DNA of 64,000 nt from Gammaproteobacteria bacterium (GTDB lineage Bacteria; Gemmatimonadota; Gemmatimonadetes; Longimicrobiales; Gaopeijiaceae): NCBI GenBank assembly GCA_028821195.1, contig JAPPHB010000064.1, positions 1-64,000 of the forward strand. Reading direction: 5' to 3'. Of this stretch, positions 49,013 to 58,340 are shown piece after piece; the stretch's first letter is position 1, and each line of letters begins with the position of its first letter. The position numbers and the translations under genes were made by a program. The notes beneath the pieces were generated by a model. The model was not told the DNA's origin and did not search any database. It was given only the letters and a program-made list of their open reading frames with translations.

Positions 49013-50311
49013 ATGAGTCGAGAGCGATTGACCTGCCCCGGGAGACGCTCCCACACGGCCGTCGCGTGGTCATGCGGTGTACTGTTACTCCTTGGCGCCT
49101 GCGGAGACGGCGGCGAACGCATTCCTTCCCCGGCCCAATTCACCGACTCGGCGGGCGTCGCCATCGTCACCAACCCGTCCGGCGGTGCCATCTACGCTAC
49201 CATCGCCCCGGAGCCGGTGCTCTCCATCGGTGCCATCGACGGCCCGACGGAAGTGCTCTTCGGGCGCATTGCCTCGGTCGCGGTCGACGGCGCCGGCAAT
49301 CTGATTGTTGCCGACGCGCAGATGGATGAGATCCGTATCTTCGACGGGAGCGGTGTCCACCTCCAGACCATTGGGGGCCCCGGAGAGGGGCCGGGCGAAT
49401 TCCGGGCGCTCGCGGGAGCCTGGCCCACGGCGGGGGGCGCCATCGTCGCGGCGGACCAGCGGCTCGACCGCATCACCCGCTTCGGTCCGGAAGGCGAGCT
49501 GCTGGCCACCGCTACCTTCCAGGGCCCGGGCGAGCAGCCCGTGATCCGCCCGATCCGCGTGGCGGGACCGAGCCTTTTCCTCAACCGGGTGGAATCCCTG
49601 AACCTCCCCTCACTGGAGGACACCTCCTTCAGCCTGGAAGATGCCCTCGAATCGATCTCGGACCCTTCCGGAAGCAGATCCGAGTACCTGGTCCGGCACG
49701 ACCTGGAGGGCATCCTGATCGACACGGTCACGGCAGTGCCCGGTCAGGCCACCCAGACTTCCGCACAGGGCAGCGGAACCAATCTGTCGATCCAGATTCT
49801 GCGGCTGCCCTTCTCGTCCGCCGCGGCCGCCACCGCTTCGCCGGAAGGGCGCATGGCCGTGACCACGGGCCGGTCCTACGAATACTCCACCTACGACCCC
49901 TCGGGTACTCTGGAGCGCGTCGTGCGCCTCGCTGAAGAGCCGCCCCTGCGAACCGACACGCACCTCGAGGCGTGGGTTCGGGGCTCCACCGGCGGTCGCG
50001 AACCCATGGACGACGCCCAGGTGGAGGCAGCCCTGCGCCGCTTTCGAGAGATGCCCCTTCCCGACCGGCTCCCCGCCTGGAACTCGCTGGTCATCGCCGA
50101 CGGTGGCGAGATCTGGGCGCGCCGCTTCGCGATCAGGGGCGCCGAGACGGTCGTCCGCGATGTGTTCGGGAGCGACGGAAGCTTGCTGGGCCAGGTGGTG
50201 GCGCCAGCCATCCTTCGCATCCAGCATGTCGGCGACCGGAGCGTGACCGTCATATCCACCGACGATCTGGGTGTCGAGCGCGTGGAGGTGTACGAGCTGC
50301 AGATGCCCTGA
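49013..50311 (+). CDS. 6-bladed beta-propeller (NHL-like) lipoprotein
   Basis: Lipobox LLLGACGD; IASVAVDGAGNLIVADAQMDEIRIFDGSGVHLQTIGGPGEGPGEFRALAGAW. Confidence 0.8.
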   Translation: MSRERLTCPGRRSHTAVAWSCGVLLLLGACGDGGERIPSPAQFTDSAGVAIVTNPSGGAIYATIAPEPVLSIGAIDGPTEVLFGRIASVAVDGAGNLIVADAQMDEIRIFDGSGVHLQTIGGPGEGPGEFRALAGAWPTAGGAIVAADQRLDRITRFGPEGELLATATFQGPGEQPVIRPIRVAGPSLFLNRVESLNLPSLEDTSFSLEDALESISDPSGSRSEYLVRHDLEGILIDTVTAVPGQATQTSAQGSGTNLSIQILRLPFSSAAAATASPEGRMAVTTGRSYEYSTYDPSGTLERVVRLAEEPPLRTDTHLEAWVRGSTGGREPMDDAQVEAALRRFREMPLPDRLPAWNSLVIADGGEIWARRFAIRGAETVVRDVFGSDGSLLGQVVAPAILRIQHVGDRSVTVISTDDLGVERVEVYELQMP

Positions 50312-50374
50312 GGTGCAGCAGCCACCATATCGGAGATAAGCGAGCCCGGTCGCGCAGCTCGTCGACCATCGGCG

Positions 50375-50887
50375 CTACTTGAGCTGCTTGGGCCGTACGT
50401 AGTACTCCAGGGTTCCGCTGGCCCCCGGGAGATCGGCCCACCTGTCGATCCTGAACGAGAGGACGGCGAGCGCGCCGGTGGGATACTTGCGCCGCATGCG
50501 CGCGATCTTCTTCTCGTTGCCGAAGACGGAATAGCGCCACGCGAATTCAGCGATGCCCGGATTGTGCCCGACCACCGCCACCGTGTTCGCCTCGTCGTCC
50601 TGTTTGACCAGCTGCTTCAGGATCGCCTGCATCGACGCGTGGTAGAGGGCCCGCCGGTGGACGACCGGCACCTCGCCCAGCTCGGGAACCATGCGCTCCC
50701 AGGTCTCCGAGGTGCGGCGGGCGGCGGAGCACAGGACCCGGTCGGGAACCAGGTCGTGGTCACGGATCCAGGCTGCGACGCGGGGTGCGGCCGCGCGGCC
50801 GCGTGGGGCGAGCGGCCGGTCGAAATCCGCAAGAGTGTAGTCCTTCCAGTCGGACTTGGCGTGGCGGAGCAGAAGGATCCTCTTCAA
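50375..50887 (-). CDS. histidine phosphatase family protein (SixA-like)
   Basis: MKRILLLRHAKSDWKDYTLADFDRPLAPRGRAAAPRVA; VAVVGHNPGIAEF. Confidence 0.92.
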   Translation of the reverse strand: MKRILLLRHAKSDWKDYTLADFDRPLAPRGRAAAPRVAAWIRDHDLVPDRVLCSAARRTSETWERMVPELGEVPVVHRRALYHASMQAILKQLVKQDDEANTVAVVGHNPGIAEFAWRYSVFGNEKKIARMRRKYPTGALAVLSFRIDRWADLPGASGTLEYYVRPKQLK

Positions 50888-50893
50888 GAGCGC

Positions 50894-51061
50894 TCAGCGG
50901 TTCTTCCTTCGTCGCCACTCAAACCCGGGCGGGGCGGGCGGCTTCGGAAGACGGAATGGGTTGTCGGGTTTCTCGGCGGTGGGCGGCTTCGGCTTTTTCG
51001 GATACTGGACGCGCGGCTTGTCGAAGACGCCTCCCTTCTTCGTGATCAGCTTCCAGATCAT
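50894..51061 (-). CDS. 55-aa Pro/Lys-rich hypothetical protein (not in ORF track)
   Basis: Manual translation: MIWKLITKKGGVFDKPRVQYPKKPKPPTAEKPDNPFRLPKPPAPPGFEWRRRKNR. Confidence 0.4.
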   Translation of the reverse strand: MIWKLITKKGGVFDKPRVQYPKKPKPPTAEKPDNPFRLPKPPAPPGFEWRRRKNR

Positions 51062-51173
51062 GATGCGGGCTCCTTGGGAATGCGTGGGGATGCTACACGA
51101 ATACGGCTCGTTACGACAGGGGCCGGCCGGCCGTTTCGGTCCGCGCCGGTCCGAAGAGCTCGATCCCCCGGCG

Positions 51174-52481
51174 CTAGGACTTCCCCGACGGGAGCTCGCG
51201 AAGCGACTCCTCTGCCGGCGCCCCCGCCGCTCGGTGCAGCACTTGCTGGATGTCGAGGCCGAGCACCGACGCCAGCCCCTCGAGCGTCCCGTAGGCGCCC
51301 CGGACGCGCTGGTTCAAGGCGTTGGAGACACCCTCGCCCTGGCCCCCGTCCATGACCACGACGCGGTCGATGTCTACTCCTTCCACTGCGCCGACCGCGA
51401 TCTCCAGCAGTTCCGGCAGCTTCTCGGCCATGAACACGGCGAACGCAGCGTCGCCTCCGGTCTGGACCTCCGCGTAGAGCCGCTTGAGCACCTCCACCTG
51501 GGCCTTCCCGCGCTCCAGAATCGGGGCTGCTTCGGCCTGGGCTCGGGCGAAGGCGGCCATCTTCTCGGCCTTGGCGGGCTCCACGACGTCCGCACGCAGC
51601 CGCTGCTCCTCACGCTCGACGCGCTTCATCTCGAGGATCTTCTCGGCCTCGACCTCGGCCTCCTGCGCCTTGACGCGCGCGATCTTCTCGGCGGTCTCGC
51701 CCTCGCGGTCGAGCTCGGCCTTGCGCACGCGAAGCTCGTTTTGCGCTTCCGCCACCTTGATGGAGGCCGCCGCCTCGCGCACCTGGGCGCGGCGGCGGGC
51801 CTCGGCGCGCGCTTCGCGGGTGTCCGCCTCGGCCTGCGCCTCCGCGATTTCGGCCGCCCGAATGGCCTCGGCAGACTTCTCGCGCCCGATGGCCTCCAGG
51901 TAGCCGCGCTCGTCGCTGACGTTCTGGATCTTGAGGACGTCCAGATGGAAGCCCAGCGAGGCCAGGTCCTCGCCGGCGTCATCGGCGAGCGCCTTGGCGA
52001 AACCGAGCCGGTCCTCGTTGACGGCCTCGGGGGTGAGGGTGGCGAGGACGCCGCGCAGGTTGCCGGTGAGGGTGTCCTGGGCCAGCTCGCGCACTTCCCC
52101 CTCCGTCTTCCCGAGGAGTCGCTCGACCGCGTTGTTGAAGACCCATTCAGGCTCCGACGCGATCTTCACGTTGGCGATCGCCTCGACGCTCAGCGGGATA
52201 TTCCCCTTCGAGAAGGCGTTGTTGACCGACACCTCTATGGGGATGGTCTCGAGGTTCATGTGCTGGACGGTCTCGATGATGGGCACGCGCAGCGTGCGGC
52301 CCCCGGAGATGGAACGGTATCCAACCGTCTGACCGTCCGAGGACGTTCGGTTCCGGCCGGTGAGCACGGCGGCCTGGTTGGGGGGCACGATCACGATCAG
52401 GCTCTTGATGGTGATGACAAACACGATCACCGCCACCAGGATCACGATGGCCATCGTCAGGGGTGCGGCGAGAAACTCCAC
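51174..52481 (-). CDS. SPFH/flotillin-like protein
   Basis: VIVPPNQAAVLTGRNR; long charged coiled-coil (REARAEARRRAQVREAAASIKVAEAQNELRVRKAELDREGETAEKIARVKAQEAEVEAEKI); GTG start with AGGAGG SD. Confidence 0.88.
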   Translation of the reverse strand: MEFLAAPLTMAIVILVAVIVFVITIKSLIVIVPPNQAAVLTGRNRTSSDGQTVGYRSISGGRTLRVPIIETVQHMNLETIPIEVSVNNAFSKGNIPLSVEAIANVKIASEPEWVFNNAVERLLGKTEGEVRELAQDTLTGNLRGVLATLTPEAVNEDRLGFAKALADDAGEDLASLGFHLDVLKIQNVSDERGYLEAIGREKSAEAIRAAEIAEAQAEADTREARAEARRRAQVREAAASIKVAEAQNELRVRKAELDREGETAEKIARVKAQEAEVEAEKILEMKRVEREEQRLRADVVEPAKAEKMAAFARAQAEAAPILERGKAQVEVLKRLYAEVQTGGDAAFAVFMAEKLPELLEIAVGAVEGVDIDRVVVMDGGQGEGVSNALNQRVRGAYGTLEGLASVLGLDIQQVLHRAAGAPAEESLRELPSGKS

Positions 52482-52504
52482 TATGCGCCTCCTCTTATAT
52501 TGTT

Positions 52505-52534
52505 CTTGTATGACAATCTTGTATTATCCTGTAT
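52505..52534. repeat. AT-rich leader with repeated (A)TACAAG/ATACAG elements
   Basis: Plus strand CTTGTAT (52505), CTTGTAT (52518), CTGTAT (52529) in the intergenic region ahead of the SPFH gene. Confidence 0.6.
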
Positions 52535-52535
52535 G

Positions 52536-53108
52536 TTATTCATCGATCAGCTTCATCTCGACTGGAACCACGGCTGCGATCCCGGACTCCATGCCGACCA
52601 CCACTACGGACTGACCGGGGCTCAGCGTCCGATCCGGCGGGCAGCTCGAATCGAGCCGGGCGCGGATGCCGTGGCGCCGGTCGCCGCGCAGCACCCGTAT
52701 CGAGCCGGGGCTCGAAGCCGTTATCTCGAGCGACACCTCCGCGGTCAGCCCCACGAAGGACTGCTCCCCCAGCATGGCTCCCGCGCTTCCGCGCTTGAGG
52801 AACCCGAATGCCGCCCCGATCAGCGCGCCCGTGGCCAACCCGGTGACCCCGGCGACGATGGCGGTCAGTCCGGGGCGTCCCCCTCCCCATACCAGGTGCA
52901 GAAGGGTGCCGGAGGCACCGAACCCGAAGAGGGCGTAGACGATGGCCCGCAGCGAGAAGAGCTTTGCGACATCGCCGGCATCCCCGATGGCGAGATCCGC
53001 GTCGGCGTCCAGATCCACATCCGCGTCAGCATCCAGAAAGTCGCCGAAGAGGGACAGAAGGAGGAAGCCGCCGCCCACGACAAGGCAGAAGATGTACGCT
53101 GCGAGCAT
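52536..53108 (-). CDS. NfeD/OB-fold-like membrane protein (SPFH partner)
   Basis: N-terminal TM, acidic DADADVDLDADADLA loop, further TMs, C-terminal beta-rich domain (GLTAEVSLEITASSPGSIRV...LSPGQSVVVVGMESGIAAVVPVE); adjacent to the SPFH gene. Confidence 0.75.
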   Translation of the reverse strand: MLAAYIFCLVVGGGFLLLSLFGDFLDADADVDLDADADLAIGDAGDVAKLFSLRAIVYALFGFGASGTLLHLVWGGGRPGLTAIVAGVTGLATGALIGAAFGFLKRGSAGAMLGEQSFVGLTAEVSLEITASSPGSIRVLRGDRRHGIRARLDSSCPPDRTLSPGQSVVVVGMESGIAAVVPVEMKLIDE

Positions 53109-53115
53109 GACGCGC

Positions 53116-55248
53116 CTACATCGCCGGCCGCGCCTTCAGCCACTGCTCCCACCAGTCGAGCTGCACCCAGGTGCGGTGTACCATCCGCCAGGGAGTCCAG
53201 CCGCCGTGGTAGGACTCGGGATAGCGTACGAATTTGGCGGGGACGCCTTGCTTGTGCAGGGCGACGTACATCTGCTCGGCCTCCTCGATCGGCACTCGAT
53301 GGTCGATCTCGCCGTGCACGAAGAGGGTCGGCGTGGTCACCCCGTCGGCGTGGATGATGGGCGACGAGCGCAGCAGGTGCTCCAGACCACGCTCCTCCCA
53401 GGGCGGGCCGTAGAACTCGCTCTCCTTGGTGCGAGGGATGTCGGCGACAGCGTAGTCGCTCACCCAGTTCGAGATGGAGGCCCCGGCGATGGCGGCAGCG
53501 AATCGGTCGGTCTGGGTGATGACCCAGTTGGTGAGGTAGCCGCCGTACGAGTAGCCGGTCACGCCCATGCGGCTGGTGTCGACGCGGTAGTTGTCGATGG
53601 CGTGGTCGACGCCGGCCATGACATCGTCGTAGTCGTTGAAGCCCCATCCACCCCAGGTGCCCCAGCGGAAGTCCTCCCCGTAGCCCGTGGAGGCGCGCGG
53701 GTTCGTGTAGAGCACCATGTAGCCCTGCCCGGCCAGCAACTGGCGGTCGAACGAGAAATCGTTGCCGTACATGCCGTGCGGCCCGCCGTGCATCACGAGG
53801 ATCATGGGGAAGTCGCCGCTCGCCGCGTCGTAGCCGCGCGCAGGCAACATCCAGCCCTCCACCTCGGTGCCGTCCGGGCTGTCGAAGATGAGGTTCTCGG
53901 GTTCGAAGAGCTCGAGTTGGGCCAGCAGCGCCGCGTTCACCTCGCTCAGGCGGGTCTCGGTCGCGGCGGATACGGGCGCGACGTAGATATCGCCGGGCTC
54001 CGTGGGGGCGGTGGCGCGGTAGGCCATGCGGGAGAAGTCCGCCGAGAAGGAGAAGCCGGCGAGCCGGCGATCGCCATCGGTGACCTGCTCGACCCCGCCG
54101 CCGCCCACCGGCACGCGGAACAGGTGCGTGTTGCCGCGCACGCCGCTCAAGAAGTAGACGTGGCCGTCGGGTGACGTGATCGGTCCACCCGGGATCAGGT
54201 CCCAGTCGGCGGTGAGGTTGGTCCTGTCGTCGCCGTCGGGGTTGAACGCAAACAGGTCGTTGGCCGCCCCGCGGTCACGGCCTTGGCGGATGATCACGTC
54301 CAGCCCCTCGTTGCCGCGGACCACGATGCGGTCGCCGTCTGCCGACCACGCTGGCCCGGAGTAGTTGTATTCGTCGTCGGTGAGGCGGGTGACGGCGCCG
54401 TCCAGGTCGACGGTCCACAGGTCGGCGCGCTCGTAGCTGAGCTCGTCGCGCTGGTGCATGTCGGCGGTGAAGGCGAGGCGGCTGCCGTCGGGGCTCCAGG
54501 CCAGTCCGGAAGCGTCGACGTTGAGGTCGGTCAGACGGCGGGGTTCACCTCCGGTGGCCGGCAGCACGTACACCTCCCGCGGCGGGGTGGCGGCTGGGTC
54601 GCGGGGATCGGGCAGGTAGCCGCGGCGGTCGAAGCGGTAGTTCATCCAGTCGTACATGCGCCCGTCGAAGCGCTCCGCCGTGCGGCGCTCGAAGTCCGAC
54701 GCGTACACCGGCTCGGGAGCCGGCCCGGGCGGGGTGGGCCGCGTGAACACGATCCATTCGCCGTCCGGGCTGAACACCGGCGACCCACCCAGCCCTTCGA
54801 TCTGGAAGGCCTCGCCGGCAGGCTGGTCCATGCGCAGGAACCAGGTGCTGCCGCCGCTCCCGCCATCGCCACCCGGGCGGTTCGATGTGAAGACGAGCAG
54901 GCGCCCGTCGGGCGACCAGCCGGGCCCCGAAGCGCTGAAGCTCGGACTGGTAAGCCGCACCGGTTCACCCGTTCCCGCGGCGTCCGCGAGCCAGATCCCG
55001 CTGTGGCTGCGGTTTTCCTCTTCGAGGACCGACGTGATGACGAACGCAACCCGTGACCCATCCGGCGAGATGGCCGGGCTGTTCGCGTTCTTCAGCCGGT
55101 AGTAGTCCTCGAGCTCGACGGGCCTCCGCTCCTGGGCGGCCAGCCCCGCGGCCGCCGGTTGTACGCTCGACAGACCGAACGAAAGGAGCGACAGCAAGGC
55201 CGCGGCGAAGGCGGAGCGGCACAGGGCGGATGATGGACGCGGAATCAT
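53116..55248 (-). CDS. S9 family peptidase (acylaminoacyl-peptidase/prolyl oligopeptidase type)
   Basis: Start at MIPRPSSALCRSAFAAALL; propeller blades; HGGPHGMYGNDFSFDRQLLAGQGYMVLYTNPRASTGYGEDF; GVTGYSYGGYLTNWVITQTDRF. Confidence 0.92.
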   Translation of the reverse strand: MIPRPSSALCRSAFAAALLSLLSFGLSSVQPAAAGLAAQERRPVELEDYYRLKNANSPAISPDGSRVAFVITSVLEEENRSHSGIWLADAAGTGEPVRLTSPSFSASGPGWSPDGRLLVFTSNRPGGDGGSGGSTWFLRMDQPAGEAFQIEGLGGSPVFSPDGEWIVFTRPTPPGPAPEPVYASDFERRTAERFDGRMYDWMNYRFDRRGYLPDPRDPAATPPREVYVLPATGGEPRRLTDLNVDASGLAWSPDGSRLAFTADMHQRDELSYERADLWTVDLDGAVTRLTDDEYNYSGPAWSADGDRIVVRGNEGLDVIIRQGRDRGAANDLFAFNPDGDDRTNLTADWDLIPGGPITSPDGHVYFLSGVRGNTHLFRVPVGGGGVEQVTDGDRRLAGFSFSADFSRMAYRATAPTEPGDIYVAPVSAATETRLSEVNAALLAQLELFEPENLIFDSPDGTEVEGWMLPARGYDAASGDFPMILVMHGGPHGMYGNDFSFDRQLLAGQGYMVLYTNPRASTGYGEDFRWGTWGGWGFNDYDDVMAGVDHAIDNYRVDTSRMGVTGYSYGGYLTNWVITQTDRFAAAIAGASISNWVSDYAVADIPRTKESEFYGPPWEERGLEHLLRSSPIIHADGVTTPTLFVHGEIDHRVPIEEAEQMYVALHKQGVPAKFVRYPESYHGGWTPWRMVHRTWVQLDWWEQWLKARPAM

Positions 55249-55445
55249 GAGATCCTCCGGATGGGATGGACTTCCGTGCAATGTGAATGGTGAGGGGGCT
55301 GGAGTCCAACCGGCAATTAGAGGCTCCCCCGGGGCGGTCCGACCCACGGGCCCATGGCAAGCCCGGGACAGGAGGCAAGCCCCAGCCAACTTGACCGTAT
55401 CCGGCCGGTCCTGAATGCTAACGGCATGGACTGCATCAAAGGCTG

Positions 55446-56693
55446 ATGATGGCACCAGCACCCAGATACATCCGGTTGTCCGCTCTCGCCCCCTTGGCGG
55501 TCGTGGTCGCCGCCTCGTGCGCGACCGATGCTCCCGACCGGCCCGCGGCAAACCCCGATCCCATCGCCGCCGCACCGTCGCCGGCCGCCGTAGACCCCGG
55601 TTCCGGTCCGATGCTCGACCTGGAGACCGCGTTGTCCCTCGCCGCGATGCCCCTCTCCTGTGTGGATCGCCCCCACGCCCTGCGTCCGGACCGGGCCGGC
55701 TATCTGGACGACATCAGCTACACCCGGCGTCGCGACTTCGACCGGAGCCGAGCCTTCTACGGCTGCTGGGACTGGCACTCGGCGGTGAACTCGACGTGGG
55801 CCATGGTGCGGCTGGTGAAAGAGGTGCCCGGCCTGCCCGTGGCGCCTCTCATCCGCGAGAAGCTGAGAGACCATCTCTCCGAGGAAGCCCTCGCCGGCGA
55901 ACTCGAATACCTCTCGGACAACCCATCCTTCGAACGGCCCTACGGCTGGGTGTGGCTCCTCCTCCTGCACGGTGAACTGGCATCCTGGGACGATCCCTTC
56001 GGCGCCGTCTGGGCCGAGCGTCTCGAGCCCGTGGTGAGCCACCTGAGCGACCGTCTGATCGACTATCTGGAGGACCTGGAACGGCCAGTCCGCACCGGCG
56101 TTCACCCCAACACCGCCTTCGCCATCGCCACGGCGCTGCAGGCGGAGGAGATGGCGGAACGCCCCGAGCTGGCGGAGGCCCTGCGCACGTCTGCCGAGCG
56201 CTTCTTCGGCGAGGACCGCAACTGTCCGGTCGCGTACGAGCCCGGCCGCTCCGACTTCCTCTCGCCCTGCCTGGAGGAAGCCGCTCTCATGGGCATGGTG
56301 CTGAACCCGGAGGCCTACGCCGCCTGGCTCGACGGCTTTCTCCCCGCGCTCGACTCCCACGAGTTCGAGCCGCTTCTCGAGACCAATCCGGCGGGCGCGG
56401 GCGACGAGGATCCTCCCGAGGGCGACGTGGTCACCAACGACTCGCTGAGGTCGGCCTACGGAACCTACTCCCACCTCATCGGGCTGGCGTTCACCCGCGC
56501 GGACGCCATGCTGCGCATCGCGGCAGCGCTTCCCGAGGCCGATCCCAGGGCTCCCGAGCTGCGCGCATTGGCGACCAGGCACGCTCGCACGGGCTACGAC
56601 ACCATGTTCGACGCCGACTACGCCGGGTCCCACTGGATCGGCTCGTTCGCGCTCAAGTACCTGGTTCTGACGACAGGAGGCTCCACGCCATGA
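55446..56693 (+). CDS. DUF2891 family lipoprotein
   Basis: Lipobox AASCAT; RSRAFYGCWDWHSAVNSTWAMVRL; NPSFERPYGWVWLLLLHGEL; HWIGSFALKYLV. Confidence 0.85.
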   Translation: MMAPAPRYIRLSALAPLAVVVAASCATDAPDRPAANPDPIAAAPSPAAVDPGSGPMLDLETALSLAAMPLSCVDRPHALRPDRAGYLDDISYTRRRDFDRSRAFYGCWDWHSAVNSTWAMVRLVKEVPGLPVAPLIREKLRDHLSEEALAGELEYLSDNPSFERPYGWVWLLLLHGELASWDDPFGAVWAERLEPVVSHLSDRLIDYLEDLERPVRTGVHPNTAFAIATALQAEEMAERPELAEALRTSAERFFGEDRNCPVAYEPGRSDFLSPCLEEAALMGMVLNPEAYAAWLDGFLPALDSHEFEPLLETNPAGAGDEDPPEGDVVTNDSLRSAYGTYSHLIGLAFTRADAMLRIAAALPEADPRAPELRALATRHARTGYDTMFDADYAGSHWIGSFALKYLVLTTGGSTP

Positions 56694-57967
56694 CGCATCG
56701 CGACCAACCCTACGACCCACCCCACTGGGCAGCCCGTCACTCCGACGGACCTGCCTCTGCGGCTCGCCCCTCGGGCGCGCGTCGCCTCGCAGCCCGTCTC
56801 CTCACGGCCCTTCTGTTCATCTCCATCCTGACTCCGGCCATCCCCCTCGCGGCCCAGGGAACCGTCATCACGCGCGCGGCCCCGGCGGACGCCGGCATGT
56901 CCGAGGGCGTTCTCGCCGGGGGGGTCGCGCTCTACGAGGAAGCCATCGAGCGCGGCGACCTCGTCGGGGCGGTGTTGCTCGTGGCGAAGGATGGCAAGGT
57001 CGTGCTGCACGAGGCGCTGGGATGGCGGGACAAGGCCCGCGGCATCCCCATGGAGCCGGGCACCATGTTTCGCATGGCATCCAACACCAAGCCGCCGGTG
57101 GCCACCGCCATCGCGACGCTGGTGGAGGACGGGAGGCTCGCCTACGACGACCTCGTGCGCGAACACATGCCGTCCTGGGACAACTATCGCGCCGGCTTCA
57201 TCAACATCGGCCATCTGCTGTCGCATGCGAGCGGGCTCAGAATCCCTACGCTCTTCCTTCAGCCCTACATGGAACCGTCCGCCGAACATCCCGGCGCTCC
57301 CACGCTCCAACTGGAAGCGGCGCGCTTCGGCGGCGTGGGCTCGGAAGCCATCCCCGGCACCACCTACAGCTACAACAATCCCGGCTACAACACCCTGGGC
57401 GCGCTGGTGGAGATGGCGTCGGGGACGCCGCTGGAGGAGTACCTCGACCGCGAGATCTACACGCCGCTCGGCATGCACGACAGCTACCATCACGAAGTCG
57501 CGGAGAAGATGGACGGCAAGCTGGAGCGAATGGGGGTCGTCTACTACGAGCGCGACGGCGAGGGCGGCTGGATGCCCGGATGGACCCCCGGCGATCCGCC
57601 CCAGGTCCCGTTCGTGCGGGCCTCGGGCGGCATGATCTCGACGGCGGACGACTATGTGATCTTCTGTCAGATGTTCCTGAACGGCGGAATCTACGATGGA
57701 AAGCGGATCATCTCCGAGGAGACCGTGGAGTTCATGACGTCGCCGAAGATCCGGACCAACCCCGGTTCAGAGGGGCCGGCCCGCTACTACGGATACGGAT
57801 GGTCGGTGTCGGAGGACGGCGTGTATTCGCACACCGGATCCGACGGCACGGGCGCCTGGGTGGACCCCTCGACGAACCTGATCGTGCTGGTGTTCACGCA
57901 GACGCCGCGGGGCCGCGATCCGGTCGCGCGCTTCCGCGAAATCGTGAACCTGGCGATCGAGGGGTAG
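56690..57967 (+). CDS. serine hydrolase, class C beta-lactamase fold
   Basis: SxxK (MASNTKPP), YxN (YSYNNPGYNTLG), HTG (YSHTGSDGTG); ATGA overlap with the DUF2891 gene. Confidence 0.9.
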   Translation: MTHRDQPYDPPHWAARHSDGPASAARPSGARRLAARLLTALLFISILTPAIPLAAQGTVITRAAPADAGMSEGVLAGGVALYEEAIERGDLVGAVLLVAKDGKVVLHEALGWRDKARGIPMEPGTMFRMASNTKPPVATAIATLVEDGRLAYDDLVREHMPSWDNYRAGFINIGHLLSHASGLRIPTLFLQPYMEPSAEHPGAPTLQLEAARFGGVGSEAIPGTTYSYNNPGYNTLGALVEMASGTPLEEYLDREIYTPLGMHDSYHHEVAEKMDGKLERMGVVYYERDGEGGWMPGWTPGDPPQVPFVRASGGMISTADDYVIFCQMFLNGGIYDGKRIISEETVEFMTSPKIRTNPGSEGPARYYGYGWSVSEDGVYSHTGSDGTGAWVDPSTNLIVLVFTQTPRGRDPVARFREIVNLAIEG

Positions 57968-58048
57968 ATGCCTGCCGCACTTGAACGGCAGAGCGTCCAC
58001 TGCTGACCGGTTGAGGCGGTTGACCCGTATGGGCATCGGGATTAGAGT

Positions 58049-58083
58049 AGATCGGTTGAGATCGACTGACATTGGATGACATT
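58049..58083. promoter_or_regulatory. candidate RHH antitoxin operator: AGATCG x2 and TGACATT x2, each pair at 10-bp period
   Basis: AGATCG at 58049 and 58059; TGACATT at 58067 and 58077. Confidence 0.5.
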
Positions 58084-58118
58084 ACACGGCATTGCAGAAG
58101 AGCAGGACGGAGAGCTTG

Positions 58119-58340
58119 ATGACCCAGATCACAGCGCGGGTTTCCGATACGCTTGTCACCGCACTCGACGCAGCCGCGAGAGGGCTGAACCGCAGCCGAG
58201 CCGAGATCGTGCGGCAGGCACTGGAGAGGTACCTGGAGGATTTTGACGATCTCACCGTAACCCTGGAGCGGCTCCGCGATCCGACAGATCCCGTGTTGGA
58301 CTGGGAACAGGTCCGGGATGACCTTCTCAGTTCAGATTAA
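58119..58340 (+). CDS. ribbon-helix-helix (CopG/RelB-like) antitoxin
   Basis: MTQITARVSDTLVTALDAAARGLNRSRAEIVRQALERYLED. Confidence 0.85.
   Translation: MTQITARVSDTLVTALDAAARGLNRSRAEIVRQALERYLEDFDDLTVTLERLRDPTDPVLDWEQVRDDLLSSD

Noticed and set aside
50856-53357. 833-aa plus-strand ORF
   Set aside because: Antisense shadow of the SPFH and NfeD-like genes; biased low-complexity translation with no domain.
56690-57967. Class C beta-lactamase-fold gene as the target of the BlaI at 63.5 kb
   Set aside because: It is coupled to DUF2891 and I could not find the ACGAAG-N2-CTTCGT dyad upstream of that pair; the fold alone does not show beta-lactamase function.
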